Shown here one piece after another: positions 1 to 6,598 of a stretch of DNA of 64,000 bases. Position 1 is the first letter of the stretch. Each line of letters opens with the position of its first letter. The translations under genes and the position numbers were made by a program. Location of the stretch: positions 1-64,000 of the forward strand of contig JBOZRQ010000040.1 of assembly GCA_050789255.1 (NCBI GenBank). The letters are read 5' to 3'. The notes beneath the pieces were generated by a model that worked only from the letters and a program-made list of their open reading frames with translations, was not told the origin of the DNA and did no database searches. Source of the DNA: JBOZRQ01 sp050789255. Its GTDB lineage: Bacteria; Bacillota; Sulfobacillia; Symbiobacteriales; Symbiobacteriaceae.

Positions 1-8
1 ACAAGCTG

Positions 9-61
9 AAAACTCCCGGAACTCCAGACCTGCCCTACCCGGTAGGTACCGAGGGAGTTTT
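9..61 (+). terminator. Possible terminator of an upstream gene
   Basis: The arms aaaactccc (9-17) and gggagtttt (53-61) are perfect complements. A smaller internal pairing (ctaccc/ggtag) fills the long loop. This could be the end of a gene lying left of the window. The long loop makes the call weak. Confidence 0.35.
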
Positions 62-101
62 CTGCGCAGCCGAGTAGGTCGCCGCCCAAACTATTTGCAA
101 A

Positions 102-138
102 GAAACCCACCGTGAAAACGGTGGGTTTCTTCGTCTTT
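102..138 (+). terminator. Intrinsic terminator
   Basis: A perfect 12-bp stem (gaaacccaccgt/acggtgggtttc, 102-113 and 118-129) closes a 4-base loop and is followed by ttcgtcttt. It separates whatever lies to the left from the deoxynucleoside kinase genes. No gene is visible in 1-293. Confidence 0.7.
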
Positions 139-230
139 GCTCATGCTTGTAGGCTTGGGACACACGGAATGCGCGGAAGTTTTGTTTATTCACTTGCAGG
201 ATTTTCCGCCTCTGATCGCGTATTTCTAGG

Positions 231-283
231 GATGACCCCCAGATCTATGGTCTGATTCACGGTGATTACCCCCACATCTAGGG
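231..283 (+). repeat. Imperfect 20-bp direct repeat ahead of dgk
   Basis: The segments 231-250 and 264-283 share the pattern GAT-ACCCCC-A-ATCTA-GG with few mismatches and start 33 bp apart, about three helical turns. The second copy runs into the ribosome site of the kinase gene. The spacing would suit a regulator bound on one DNA face, but no known motif is recognised. Confidence 0.4.
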
Positions 284-293
284 AGAGTCTTCT

Positions 294-959
294 GTGAAAT
301 CAGACGCGTCTAGGCAGGGAGGCAGCAGGTTGTTTATCACCATTGAAGGTGTTATCGGAGTAGGGAAGACCACCGTCACTCGGCTGCTTACGGAGGCCCT
401 GCACGGTGAGACCCTCTTCGAGATCGTAGAAGAGAACCCATTCCTGAAAGACTTTTATGCCGACCGCGATGCCTGGGCCCTTCAGACGGAGACCTTCTTC
501 CTGCTCAATCGTGTCAAGCAGTTGGAGGACACCGCCAAGCGGCTCAATACCGGAGTGCGAGTCGTGTCGGATTATAACGTCGTGAAAAACCGCATCTTTG
601 CGGGGCTTACACTCACCGGCACCAAGCGCGAGAAGTATATGCAGCTCTTTCACATCCTCACCAGCGACCTGCCGAAGGCCAACCTGGTGGTCTACCTGAA
701 GGCCGACCACCGCACCGTCATGGAGCGGATTCGGCGGCGTGACCGCTCCTTTGAGCGGAACATGGACCCCGAGTACATCCGCCGGCTGGCCGACGAGTAT
801 GAGGCCTACTTCCGGGAGCCGGAGGTTCATTTCGGGAACGCGGAGGTCCTGGAGATCGACACCACCGAGCTGGACCTGGTCAGCAGCCCAGCGGACAAGC
901 AGTCGTTTATCGACCGGGTGCATCAGGCTTTGAACGGTGCCTGCGCCCGCACGGCGTAA
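294..959 (+). CDS. dgk: Deoxyguanosine kinase-type deoxynucleoside kinase
   Basis: This cytosolic salvage enzyme phosphorylates a deoxynucleoside, probably deoxyguanosine. The 221-residue product has the P-loop GVIGVGKT (19-26), the EENPFLKDFY substrate segment (46-55), S-D-Y-N-V-V-K-N (92-99) in the place of DRS, and an arginine-rich lid (about 145-157). The SDY/K-N form matches Bacillus Dgk (YaaG) rather than the DRSIYED form of the next gene. The start is GTG 294, 7 bases after GGGAGAG. It is 20 bp ahead of dck and almost certainly co-transcribed with it. The nucleoside preference is inferred from family resemblance. Confidence 0.88.
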   Translation: MKSDASRQGGSRLFITIEGVIGVGKTTVTRLLTEALHGETLFEIVEENPFLKDFYADRDAWALQTETFFLLNRVKQLEDTAKRLNTGVRVVSDYNVVKNRIFAGLTLTGTKREKYMQLFHILTSDLPKANLVVYLKADHRTVMERIRRRDRSFERNMDPEYIRRLADEYEAYFREPEVHFGNAEVLEIDTTELDLVSSPADKQSFIDRVHQALNGACARTA

Positions 960-979
960 TAAGAGGGAGGAGCCGCCCC

Positions 980-1657
980 ATGTTTAGGCTGACGAATGCA
1001 CACCTTCGTCCCGAGCCCCGCGACTTCCACTTCATTACCGTGATCGGCAACGTTGGTGCCGGCAAGAGCACGCTGACCCGCGCCCTGTCGGAGTACATGG
1101 GGTTTGACGCCAGCTATGAGCGAGTCGCCAACAACCCCTACCTTACGGACTTCTACAACGACCAGGCCGCCTGGGGCTTCCATCTCCAGATTTACTTCCT
1201 CGGTCAGCGCTATAAGGACATCGGCGATATTCAGCGGACCGGCCGTGACCACATGCAGGACCGCTCGATCTACGAAGATGTCGAGATCTTTGCCAAGCAG
1301 CTGCACGACAACGGGAAGATGAGCGACCGCGACTTTCAGACCTACCACGACCTGTTCCACAACATGGTCGATTACCTGATCAAGCCCGACCTGGCCATTT
1401 ACCTGAACGGCAGCCTCGACACGATCCTCAAGCGGATTGCCGAGCGTGGCCGGGAGGCCGAGAAGGCCGTGCCCACGGAGTACTGGGCCGGGCTGCATAG
1501 GCGCTACGAGCGCTTCATCAACCAGTACGATCACTCCCCGGTCCTCTGGGTCGACATTGACCACTTTGACCTGTTCAAGCACCCCGAGCACCTGGGCATG
1601 CTGGCAGGGGAGGTCCGCCGCATCCTGAAGAAGGACGAGGCCCTGATCGCAGGGTAA
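980..1657 (+). CDS. dck: Deoxyadenosine/deoxycytidine kinase
   Basis: This is the second kinase of the salvage pair and probably makes dAMP/dCMP. The 225 residues carry the P-loop GNVGAGKST (23-31), NNPYLTDFY (51-59), the hallmark DRSIYED (94-100) and a lid with E-R-G-R-E. Length and motifs follow Bacillus Dck (YaaF). The ATG at 980 is preceded by GAGGGAGGA. An intrinsic terminator starts 9 bp after the stop, so dgk-dck forms a two-gene operon as in Bacillus. The specificity is assigned by similarity. Confidence 0.88.
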   Translation: MFRLTNAHLRPEPRDFHFITVIGNVGAGKSTLTRALSEYMGFDASYERVANNPYLTDFYNDQAAWGFHLQIYFLGQRYKDIGDIQRTGRDHMQDRSIYEDVEIFAKQLHDNGKMSDRDFQTYHDLFHNMVDYLIKPDLAIYLNGSLDTILKRIAERGREAEKAVPTEYWAGLHRRYERFINQYDHSPVLWVDIDHFDLFKHPEHLGMLAGEVRRILKKDEALIAG

Positions 1658-1666
1658 GCATAGCCT

Positions 1667-1698
1667 GGCGCCTGCCTGACGGCAGGCGCCTTATCTTT
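1667..1698 (+). terminator. Intrinsic terminator after dck
   Basis: A perfect 10-bp stem ggcgcctgcc/ggcaggcgcc (1667-1676, 1681-1690) with a 4-base loop, followed by ttatcttt. Confidence 0.87.
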
Positions 1699-1725
1699 CT
1701 AACAATTCCAAGAGGTGGGGAAGTC

Positions 1726-2256
1726 GTGTCGGCGAAGTTCTTGCTGCAGGCGGTGTTCCTTCTGATCGCCGCCCAGTTGGTTCTGGGCGCCCTCGGATTT
1801 ATTACCCAGAGCTGGCCCTGGCTCGGCCTGCTCTTGCTGCCGTTGCTCGCCTGGATGATCTTCCGCGTCGGCAGCGTCGTGCGCGACGAGATGAAGAAGG
1901 CACAGAAGAAGGGCGCCGACCTTGAGCCAGCCCGCCTGGTGCTCTTCATCGGCGTACTGTGGCAGTTGCCGGCGCTTGTGCTGGCCCCGCTTTGGGCGCC
2001 CCTGTGGGCCACCGAGCTGTGGCAGGGCGCCGTCCTGCCCTTCCCGGGCATTTTCCACCTGGAACTGGGCGCCTGGCTGTGGGTTGCGTGCCTGGCTGAG
2101 GTTTCCTTCTTCGCATGGGCCTCGCTGCGGTCCGAGCCCAAGCTGCAGGTGCAGATCACCCGGGGTGAGGCCTTCAGCAAGGCCTCGGGCGAGTGGGCGG
2201 TCGCCCGCCGGCGGGACGATGTGCTCGCCCAGCGAGGGAAAAAGGCAGAGGAGTAG
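1726..2256 (+). CDS. Membrane protein, cassette member A (unknown)
   Basis: The 176-residue protein is not recognised. It has about four hydrophobic segments (roughly 5-28, 31-50, 68-88, 108-130), a basic cytoplasmic loop (D-E-M-K-K-A-Q-K-K) and a charged, soluble C-terminal tail. The start is GTG 1726 after AGAGGTGGGG. Its layout recurs in the gene at 2869: after the charged loop both read G-x-x-W-Q-L-P-(A/G)-L, so the two look like diverged paralogues. It is 3 bp from the next gene, a cysteine hydrolase, which suggests a shared envelope function. Confidence 0.75.
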   Translation: MSAKFLLQAVFLLIAAQLVLGALGFITQSWPWLGLLLLPLLAWMIFRVGSVVRDEMKKAQKKGADLEPARLVLFIGVLWQLPALVLAPLWAPLWATELWQGAVLPFPGIFHLELGAWLWVACLAEVSFFAWASLRSEPKLQVQITRGEAFSKASGEWAVARRRDDVLAQRGKKAEE

Positions 2257-2259
2257 GGT

Positions 2260-2865
2260 ATGGCAACCATCCAGCGCTGGCTCAAATGGTCAAGCCTAAT
2301 TCTCGGGGTTCTGCTGGCGTTCAACCTGGTAACCATGACCCCGGCGACCAAAGAGCTCTGGTCGATGATGATCGAGCGGCTGCGCTGCTGCGGCTACTTC
2401 GGGGTCGGCTACTGGGACGGCGAGTACAACGAGTTCGACTTCAGCCAACTGGAGCCCGGCGACATCGTGCTGGGAGGCAACACCGGCTCCTCCTGGGGGC
2501 ACTGGACGCATTCAGCCCTCTACCTTGGCGACGGCCAGGTGATGGACACCTTCCTGCAGACCGGCATTACCCCCCGCCCTGTGACGGCCTACAACGAGTA
2601 CTACAGCCATGCCGGCGCCCTGCGGGTAAAGGCCCCTCGGGAGGTCAAGGAGAAGGCGGTGGCGCTCGCCAAGGAGATGCAGGGGCGCCCGTTCTACATG
2701 CTGGGCTCCCGTGACTCCGACTCGCTCTTCTACTGCACCAAAGTGGTCTGGTACGTCTATAAGCAGCTCGGCATCGACCTCGACCCGGAGGGCCCGTACT
2801 GGGTTGTGCCCGACCGGATCGCCCGGAGCGAGCACGTTGAAGCCATCGAACCCAGGAGGAAGTAA
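2260..2865 (+). CDS. Permuted NlpC/P60 (YiiX-like) cysteine hydrolase, membrane anchored
   Basis: The 201-residue product starts with one hydrophobic anchor (about 11-27). The body resembles the YiiX/YaeF circularly permuted papain-fold hydrolases: L-E-P-G-D-I-V-L (64-71), a His in G-H-W-T-H-S-A-L (His84 is the likely catalytic residue) and F-Y-C-T-K-V-V-W with the probable nucleophile Cys159. Members cleave amide or ester bonds in cell-wall peptides or lipids; the substrate here is unknown. ATG 2260 follows GGCAGAGGAG inside the previous gene. It lies between two related membrane proteins, forming one tight transcription unit. Confidence 0.78.
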   Translation: MATIQRWLKWSSLILGVLLAFNLVTMTPATKELWSMMIERLRCCGYFGVGYWDGEYNEFDFSQLEPGDIVLGGNTGSSWGHWTHSALYLGDGQVMDTFLQTGITPRPVTAYNEYYSHAGALRVKAPREVKEKAVALAKEMQGRPFYMLGSRDSDSLFYCTKVVWYVYKQLGIDLDPEGPYWVVPDRIARSEHVEAIEPRRK

Positions 2866-2868
2866 CGC

Positions 2869-3360
2869 ATGAGGACGATGTTTCGCTACCTGGGCACCCT
2901 GTTCGCCCTGCAGGCCGTGTTCAGCATGATTGTCTTCCTGCTGTCGGACTTCCGCTGGCTTGCGATGGCCTTCAGCCTGCTCTTTCTGGGCGTGGTCTTT
3001 AAGGCGGGGCGCAGCTTCGCCGATGACCTGCGTGGGAAGTACCCGGGCGCCCTCGCTCTGGCGGTGGGGCTCGTGTGGCAGCTTCCCGGCCTCCAGGGCA
3101 CCCTGCGCTTCATCAGCGACACCATCGGGATCACCCAGTATGACGGCGTGACCGATCTGATGGACTTCGCTATGGAGACCTGGCACACCGTGCTGCTCCC
3201 GCTCCTGGCCGCCATTCCCAAGGGCCTGGTGGACGGGTACTACGCCCGGTACTACATCGCCCTGGTGGCCGGCTCACCGGCCCTGATTCTGCTCTTTACG
3301 CTCGCAGCAACCCCGCTGCCGATCAATTATCTTCAGGGGAAAAGGCTGGCTGCCAAATAG
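2869..3360 (+). CDS. Membrane protein, cassette member B (unknown)
   Basis: The 163-residue integral membrane protein has about four hydrophobic stretches (8-24, 29-45, 60-78, 128-150). It shares architecture with the product of 1726-2256: N-terminal hairpin, charged segment (R-S-F-A-D-D-L-R-G-K), then G-L-V-W-Q-L-P-G-L. The ribosome site AGGAGGA lies within the end of the hydrolase gene, 3 bp upstream, so translation is probably coupled. No function is known. Paralogues on both sides of a wall-type hydrolase suggest they hold or regulate it, which is inference. Confidence 0.75.
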   Translation: MRTMFRYLGTLFALQAVFSMIVFLLSDFRWLAMAFSLLFLGVVFKAGRSFADDLRGKYPGALALAVGLVWQLPGLQGTLRFISDTIGITQYDGVTDLMDFAMETWHTVLLPLLAAIPKGLVDGYYARYYIALVAGSPALILLFTLAATPLPINYLQGKRLAAK

Positions 3361-3408
3361 TGGAGAAATCCTTCCTTGTGCAAAGATGCAGAGGGGGGAC
3401 GCATCGCG

Positions 3409-4170
3409 ATGAGCCCTGTGGAGCGCAGACCCAACGAACGGGCCATGCACGAGACGTACCTGGTGGTGAAGGCCGGGGCGAACGACATGGGGAGTCGGCC
3501 TCTGACCGGGTCCTTCGCCTCACAGGACGTGACGGTGGGACCGGACGGCAGGCCCCGGGCTGTGGTCTGGAACCTGGGCACTCGTGAGGTGAGGGGGGTC
3601 ACCACCGAGTTCGCCTACATTCCTGCCGGCATGCCGGTTCACCCCGACAACAAAAAGGTGATTGGCTACGGCAACCCGGCCAACATCAACACCAACAGCA
3701 ACGTAATGGTGACCTGCACCAGCATTTGGCCCCGCACAAGCCACGCCGACGTGCTGCTGGTGACGGCCTGGCACGACACTGACCCGGTAAAGGCGGCCTG
3801 CGACCCGATGACCGACCGCCACGTGGGGCAGATGAACTATCCCTGGGCCGGCACCTTTGAGGGCGTCTGCCCGGGGCCCAACGGCGGCAAGCTTTCACTG
3901 CAGATTCGCCCCGCCAACCAGGGGCTCTATCGGGTGAAGGTCTTCCTGGCCGAGAACGGCCGGCTGCCCACCAACCCGCAGGTCGACCGGACGATGGCGC
4001 CTACGGCGGCCACCTTCCGCTGGCTGCAGAGCTACTCCTTCAAGCGGGAGGACTGGGAGTTCTCCATGCTGGACAACAACCGGGTCTCTGTAAAGGGCAA
4101 GGTGAAGTTCACGGACAGTTCCGGGCGCCAGCCCTTCGAGTTGACCGGCACGCTCACCCGCTCCATGTAA
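3409..4170 (+). CDS. Hypothetical protein, possibly two beta-rich domains
   Basis: A 253-residue protein that I do not recognise. ATG 3409 is chosen because GAGGGGGG lies 11 bases upstream; an in-frame TTG at 3376 lacks such a site. There is no signal peptide or membrane segment. The first half (R-A-V-V-W-N-L-G-T...T-T-E-F-A-Y-I-P) reads like an immunoglobulin-like or CARDB-like strand pattern. The second half ends in a charged beta-rich segment (S-V-K-G-K-V-K-F-T). It sits 49 bp after the membrane cassette and before a strong terminator, so it may be the last gene of that unit. Confidence 0.7.
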   Translation: MSPVERRPNERAMHETYLVVKAGANDMGSRPLTGSFASQDVTVGPDGRPRAVVWNLGTREVRGVTTEFAYIPAGMPVHPDNKKVIGYGNPANINTNSNVMVTCTSIWPRTSHADVLLVTAWHDTDPVKAACDPMTDRHVGQMNYPWAGTFEGVCPGPNGGKLSLQIRPANQGLYRVKVFLAENGRLPTNPQVDRTMAPTAATFRWLQSYSFKREDWEFSMLDNNRVSVKGKVKFTDSSGRQPFELTGTLTRSM

Positions 4171-4171
4171 C

Positions 4172-4207
4172 AACGGCGGCGGTCCCCGAACGGGGGCCGC
4201 CGTTTTC
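4172..4207 (+). terminator. Intrinsic terminator
   Basis: A stem acggcggcggtccccg/gggggccgccgt lies immediately after the stop at 4170, followed by tttt. Confidence 0.87.
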
Positions 4208-4241
4208 GCGTCTAATCCTCGCTGGGAGGCACGATCTACCG

Positions 4242-4649
4242 ATGTATTTGAACGAGGCAAAGGTTGAAGCTGAGGTCCGTGAAGCGATGTCCGCCTACAT
4301 ATCTGCCGTACTGTCGCGTAAAGTGGAGGAGATTATGGCCTGGTTCGTCCCTGAGCCGGGCGTGACCGTGGTGATGGGCGCCCAGATTCTGCAGGGGCTG
4401 GAAGCGATCCGGGAGGGCTATTTCTCCAGGGTGTTTGGCATAGTGCCTGACGACCAGTGGATGCCTGGGGAACTTATCATTCGCACGCTGGGCCCCGGTG
4501 CCGCCTACGTGACCTACCCGTACGTGGCGACCGGCACCGTTCAGGGCAAGCCGTTCCGGGTAGAGGGCATGGGAACCAACGCCTGGGTGCGCACCGCCGA
4601 GGGTTGGCGGGTCGCCCATGAGCACTGCCACGTGAACAAGCAGGCATAA
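4242..4649 (+). CDS. SnoaL/DUF4440-like NTF2-fold protein
   Basis: The 135-residue protein has the NTF2-like cone-fold pattern: an N-terminal helix (V-R-E-A-M-S-A-Y-I-S-A-V), a G-(I/L)-E-A-I-R-E-G-Y helix near 60-70, then long strands ending in G-W-R-V-A-H-E-H-C-H. Such proteins bind or turn over small hydrophobic ligands, and the reaction cannot be told from sequence. ATG 4242 follows GGGAGG. It is isolated between two strong terminators, so it is monocistronic. Confidence 0.75.
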   Translation: MYLNEAKVEAEVREAMSAYISAVLSRKVEEIMAWFVPEPGVTVVMGAQILQGLEAIREGYFSRVFGIVPDDQWMPGELIIRTLGPGAAYVTYPYVATGTVQGKPFRVEGMGTNAWVRTAEGWRVAHEHCHVNKQA

Positions 4650-4651
4650 AC

Positions 4652-4692
4652 AACGAGGCGCGGCCGGGGTTCCGGCCGCGCCTCGTTATTTC
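4652..4692. terminator. Bidirectional intrinsic terminator
   Basis: A perfect 16-bp stem (4652-4667 with 4672-4687) and a gggg-tt-type loop are followed by atttctctt on the + strand. The stop codon of the small gene on the minus strand lies inside the right arm, so the hairpin serves both converging units. Confidence 0.87.
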
Positions 4693-4823
4693 TCTTGCGG
4701 ATCTTTCACATAAGAGAGCCCCAGGATCACCAGGGCGAAGAGGGTCAGCACTCCGAACATGAACGGCGTGGCGACCAGCAGGACCTCGATCGCCTGCTCG
4801 AACGCATCCCAGTTGGGGGTCAT
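4686..4823 (-). CDS. Small OadG-like membrane subunit
   Basis: A 45-residue ORF starting at ATG 4823 (M-T-P-N-W-D-A-F) with GGGAGG upstream, located 16 bp after the stop of the OadB-type gene on the same strand. It has one transmembrane helix (about 16-38) followed by a short charged tail (K-D-P-Q-E-K). Sodium-pumping decarboxylases carry a small single-span gamma subunit (OadG/MmdD type) that joins the beta subunit to the carboxyltransferase. Size, topology and operon position fit, although the usual proline/alanine-rich cytoplasmic tail is absent. Confidence 0.7.
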   Translation of the reverse strand: MTPNWDAFEQAIEVLLVATPFMFGVLTLFALVILGLSYVKDPQEK

Positions 4824-4839
4824 GACTGCTCCGCCTCCC

Positions 4840-5940
4840 TTACTTGATCAGCGCCAGGACCAGGCCGCCCGCCATGATCGAGGCGATCTGTCCGGCGACG
4901 TTGGCGCCGACGGCGTGCATGATCAGGTAGTTGCCGGGGTCTTCCTTCTGGGCCATCTTGGCGATCACACGGGCCGACATGGGGAAGGCCGAGATGCCCG
5001 CCGCACCCAACATGGGATTGATCTTGCGCTTGAGGAATAGGTTAAGGAACTTGGCGAAAAGTACGCCGCCGGCGGTGTCGAACACGAAGGCCGACAGGCC
5101 CAGCGCCAGGATGCCGAGCGTTTGCAGCGTGAGGAACTGGTCCGCCTGCATGGTGGAGCCGATGGTGATGCCGATCAGCAGGGTGACCAGGTTGCCCAAC
5201 TCGCCCTGAGCGGCCTTGGAGAGCCGCTCCATAACGCCCGCCTCACGGATGAGGTTGCCGAACATGAGGGCGCCCAGCAGGGCCACGGAGGCCCGAACCA
5301 GCAGGCCCGCGACGATCGTGACGATGATGGGGAAAAGGATCCGGGCGATGCGGCTGACCGGGCGCCCGCCGTCGTAGACCATGCGGATCTTGCGCTCTTT
5401 CTCCGTGGTCAGCGCCCGGATGACCGGCGGCTGGATGAGCGGGACCAGGGACATGTATGTGTACGCACAGACTGTAAGGGGCGCCAGCAGACGCCCGGCG
5501 AACTTGGTTGCCACAAAGATCGTGGTGGGGCCATCCGCTGCACCGATGATGCCGATTGAGGCCGCTTCCTTGATATCGAACCCTAGCAGCGTCGCCACCA
5601 CCATGGTGGCAAAGACGCCGAACTGGGCGGCCGCTCCGAACAGGGTCATCCACGGCATCTGCAAGAGCGGGCCAAAGTCGCACATGGCGCCGACCGCCAC
5701 GAAAATCAGGACCGGGAACAGCTCGGTGGCGATGCCCACATGTTCGAGCAGGGTGAGCCAGCCGTGTTCGCCGATGGCGCTGGAGAGGGGGATGTTCGCC
5801 AGGATCGCACCAAATCCGACAGGAGCCAGCAGGAGGGGCTCATATTCCTTGGCGATGGCGAGATAGATGAGGCCGATTCCGACGAGGATCATGACGACTT
5901 GCTGCCATGTCAGGAGGGATAGGTGTGAGAACATGTCCAT
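4840..5940 (-). CDS. oadB: Sodium-translocating decarboxylase, beta subunit
   Basis: The 366-residue, highly hydrophobic protein is the membrane part of Na+-pumping decarboxylases (oxaloacetate, methylmalonyl-CoA or glutaconyl-CoA type), which couple decarboxylation of carboxybiotin to Na+ export. It has I-G-A-A-D-G-P-T-T-I-F with the Na+-site aspartate (Asp136) and G-A-N-V-A-G-Q-I (345-352). ATG 5940 follows GGGAGG. Only a small gamma-like subunit is adjacent; the carboxyltransferase (alpha) and biotin carrier genes are not in this window, so the substrate cannot be assigned. Confidence 0.9.
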   Translation of the reverse strand: MDMFSHLSLLTWQQVVMILVGIGLIYLAIAKEYEPLLLAPVGFGAILANIPLSSAIGEHGWLTLLEHVGIATELFPVLIFVAVGAMCDFGPLLQMPWMTLFGAAAQFGVFATMVVATLLGFDIKEAASIGIIGAADGPTTIFVATKFAGRLLAPLTVCAYTYMSLVPLIQPPVIRALTTEKERKIRMVYDGGRPVSRIARILFPIIVTIVAGLLVRASVALLGALMFGNLIREAGVMERLSKAAQGELGNLVTLLIGITIGSTMQADQFLTLQTLGILALGLSAFVFDTAGGVLFAKFLNLFLKRKINPMLGAAGISAFPMSARVIAKMAQKEDPGNYLIMHAVGANVAGQIASIMAGGLVLALIK

Positions 5941-5972
5941 AAAGTTAGCGCCTCCCGGAGGTTTCTGGTCAT
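5910..5972 (-). CDS. Possible 20-codon leader ORF overlapping the oadB start
   Basis: On the minus strand AAGGAGGT (the perfect anti-16S match) sits only 3-4 bases before an ATG at 5972 that opens a 20-codon frame (M-T-R-N-L-R-E-A-L...). The frame covers the oadB ribosome site and start and ends 31 bases inside oadB. It may couple translation to oadB or be coincidental. The coding potential cannot be judged at this length. Confidence 0.3.
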   Translation of the reverse strand: MTRNLREALTLWTCSHTYPS

Positions 5973-6170
5973 AGTACCTCCTTGGCTATCGTACTCCTAA
6001 GTTCCTCGCAGCGGCAGGCCCAAATGCATCATCAAAGGCGCTAGAGAGAATTAGATAACATTACCAATGGAGGGGTATAAGGCGGAGTACGGCGCGCATC
6101 CTATCCGGGTTCGTGCTTATGATGGATGGGTTCTGGGATGGGACGCGGCAAAATTCTGGGTCGCGGGGTC
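5973..6170. other. Gene-free divergent region between oadB and groES
   Basis: Apart from the possible leader ORF on the left and the groES promoter on the right, I see no coding sequence, repeat or hairpin with a clear role here. The oadB promoter must lie in this stretch, but no convincing -35/-10 pair was found. Confidence 0.5.
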
Positions 6171-6199
6171 TTGACTCCCTCTGCTCTCTTTTCTATCAT
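6171..6199 (+). promoter_or_regulatory. Sigma-A-type promoter of groESL
   Basis: TTGACT (6171-6176) and TATCAT (6194-6199) are separated by 17 bp. Transcription would start near 6206, placing the CIRCE element just downstream in the untranslated leader. Confidence 0.85.
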
Positions 6200-6210
6200 A
6201 GGTATCGGTG

Positions 6211-6237
6211 TTAGCACTCAGTAGAGGTGAGTGCTAA
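6211..6237 (+). promoter_or_regulatory. CIRCE operator (HrcA site)
   Basis: TTAGCACTC-N9-GAGTGCTAA is a perfect match to the CIRCE inverted repeat bound by HrcA. Heat-shock derepression of groESL is therefore expected. HrcA itself is not in this window. Confidence 0.97.
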
Positions 6238-6281
6238 CAAGAAAAACTCCGGTAAGGTAGTCTGAGGAGGGACCGTAGACG

Positions 6282-6578
6282 ATGAACATCAAGCCGTTGG
6301 GCTCTCGGGTGGTCATCAAGGCGCTCGAGAAGGAAGAGCGCACGAAGAGTGGCATTCTGCTGCCCGACACCGCCAAGGAAAAGCCCCAGCAGGGCAAGGT
6401 CGTGGCCGTTGGCACCGGTAAGGTTCTCGAGAACGGCAGCAAGCTCGCTCTTGAGGTTAAGGAAGGCGACACCGTCATCTTCTCCAAGTACTCCGGCACT
6501 GAGGTTAAGGTCGACGGCGAGGAGTTCATCATCCTTGATGGCGAGCGCGACATCCTCGCGATCGTCGCTCAGGGTTAA
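6282..6578 (+). CDS. groES: Co-chaperonin GroES
   Basis: The 98-residue GroES caps the GroEL chamber during ATP-driven folding in the cytosol. The sequence starts M-N-I-K-P-L-G-S-R-V-V-I-K, has the mobile-loop region with T-K-S-G-I-L-L-P-D (about 22-30) and ends with D-I-L-A-I-V. ATG 6282 follows GAGGAGG. It is controlled by the TTGACT/TATCAT promoter and the CIRCE site and lies 20 bp ahead of groEL. Confidence 0.97.
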   Translation: MNIKPLGSRVVIKALEKEERTKSGILLPDTAKEKPQQGKVVAVGTGKVLENGSKLALEVKEGDTVIFSKYSGTEVKVDGEEFIILDGERDILAIVAQG

Positions 6579-6598
6579 TGTAGGGAGGTACATCAGAA

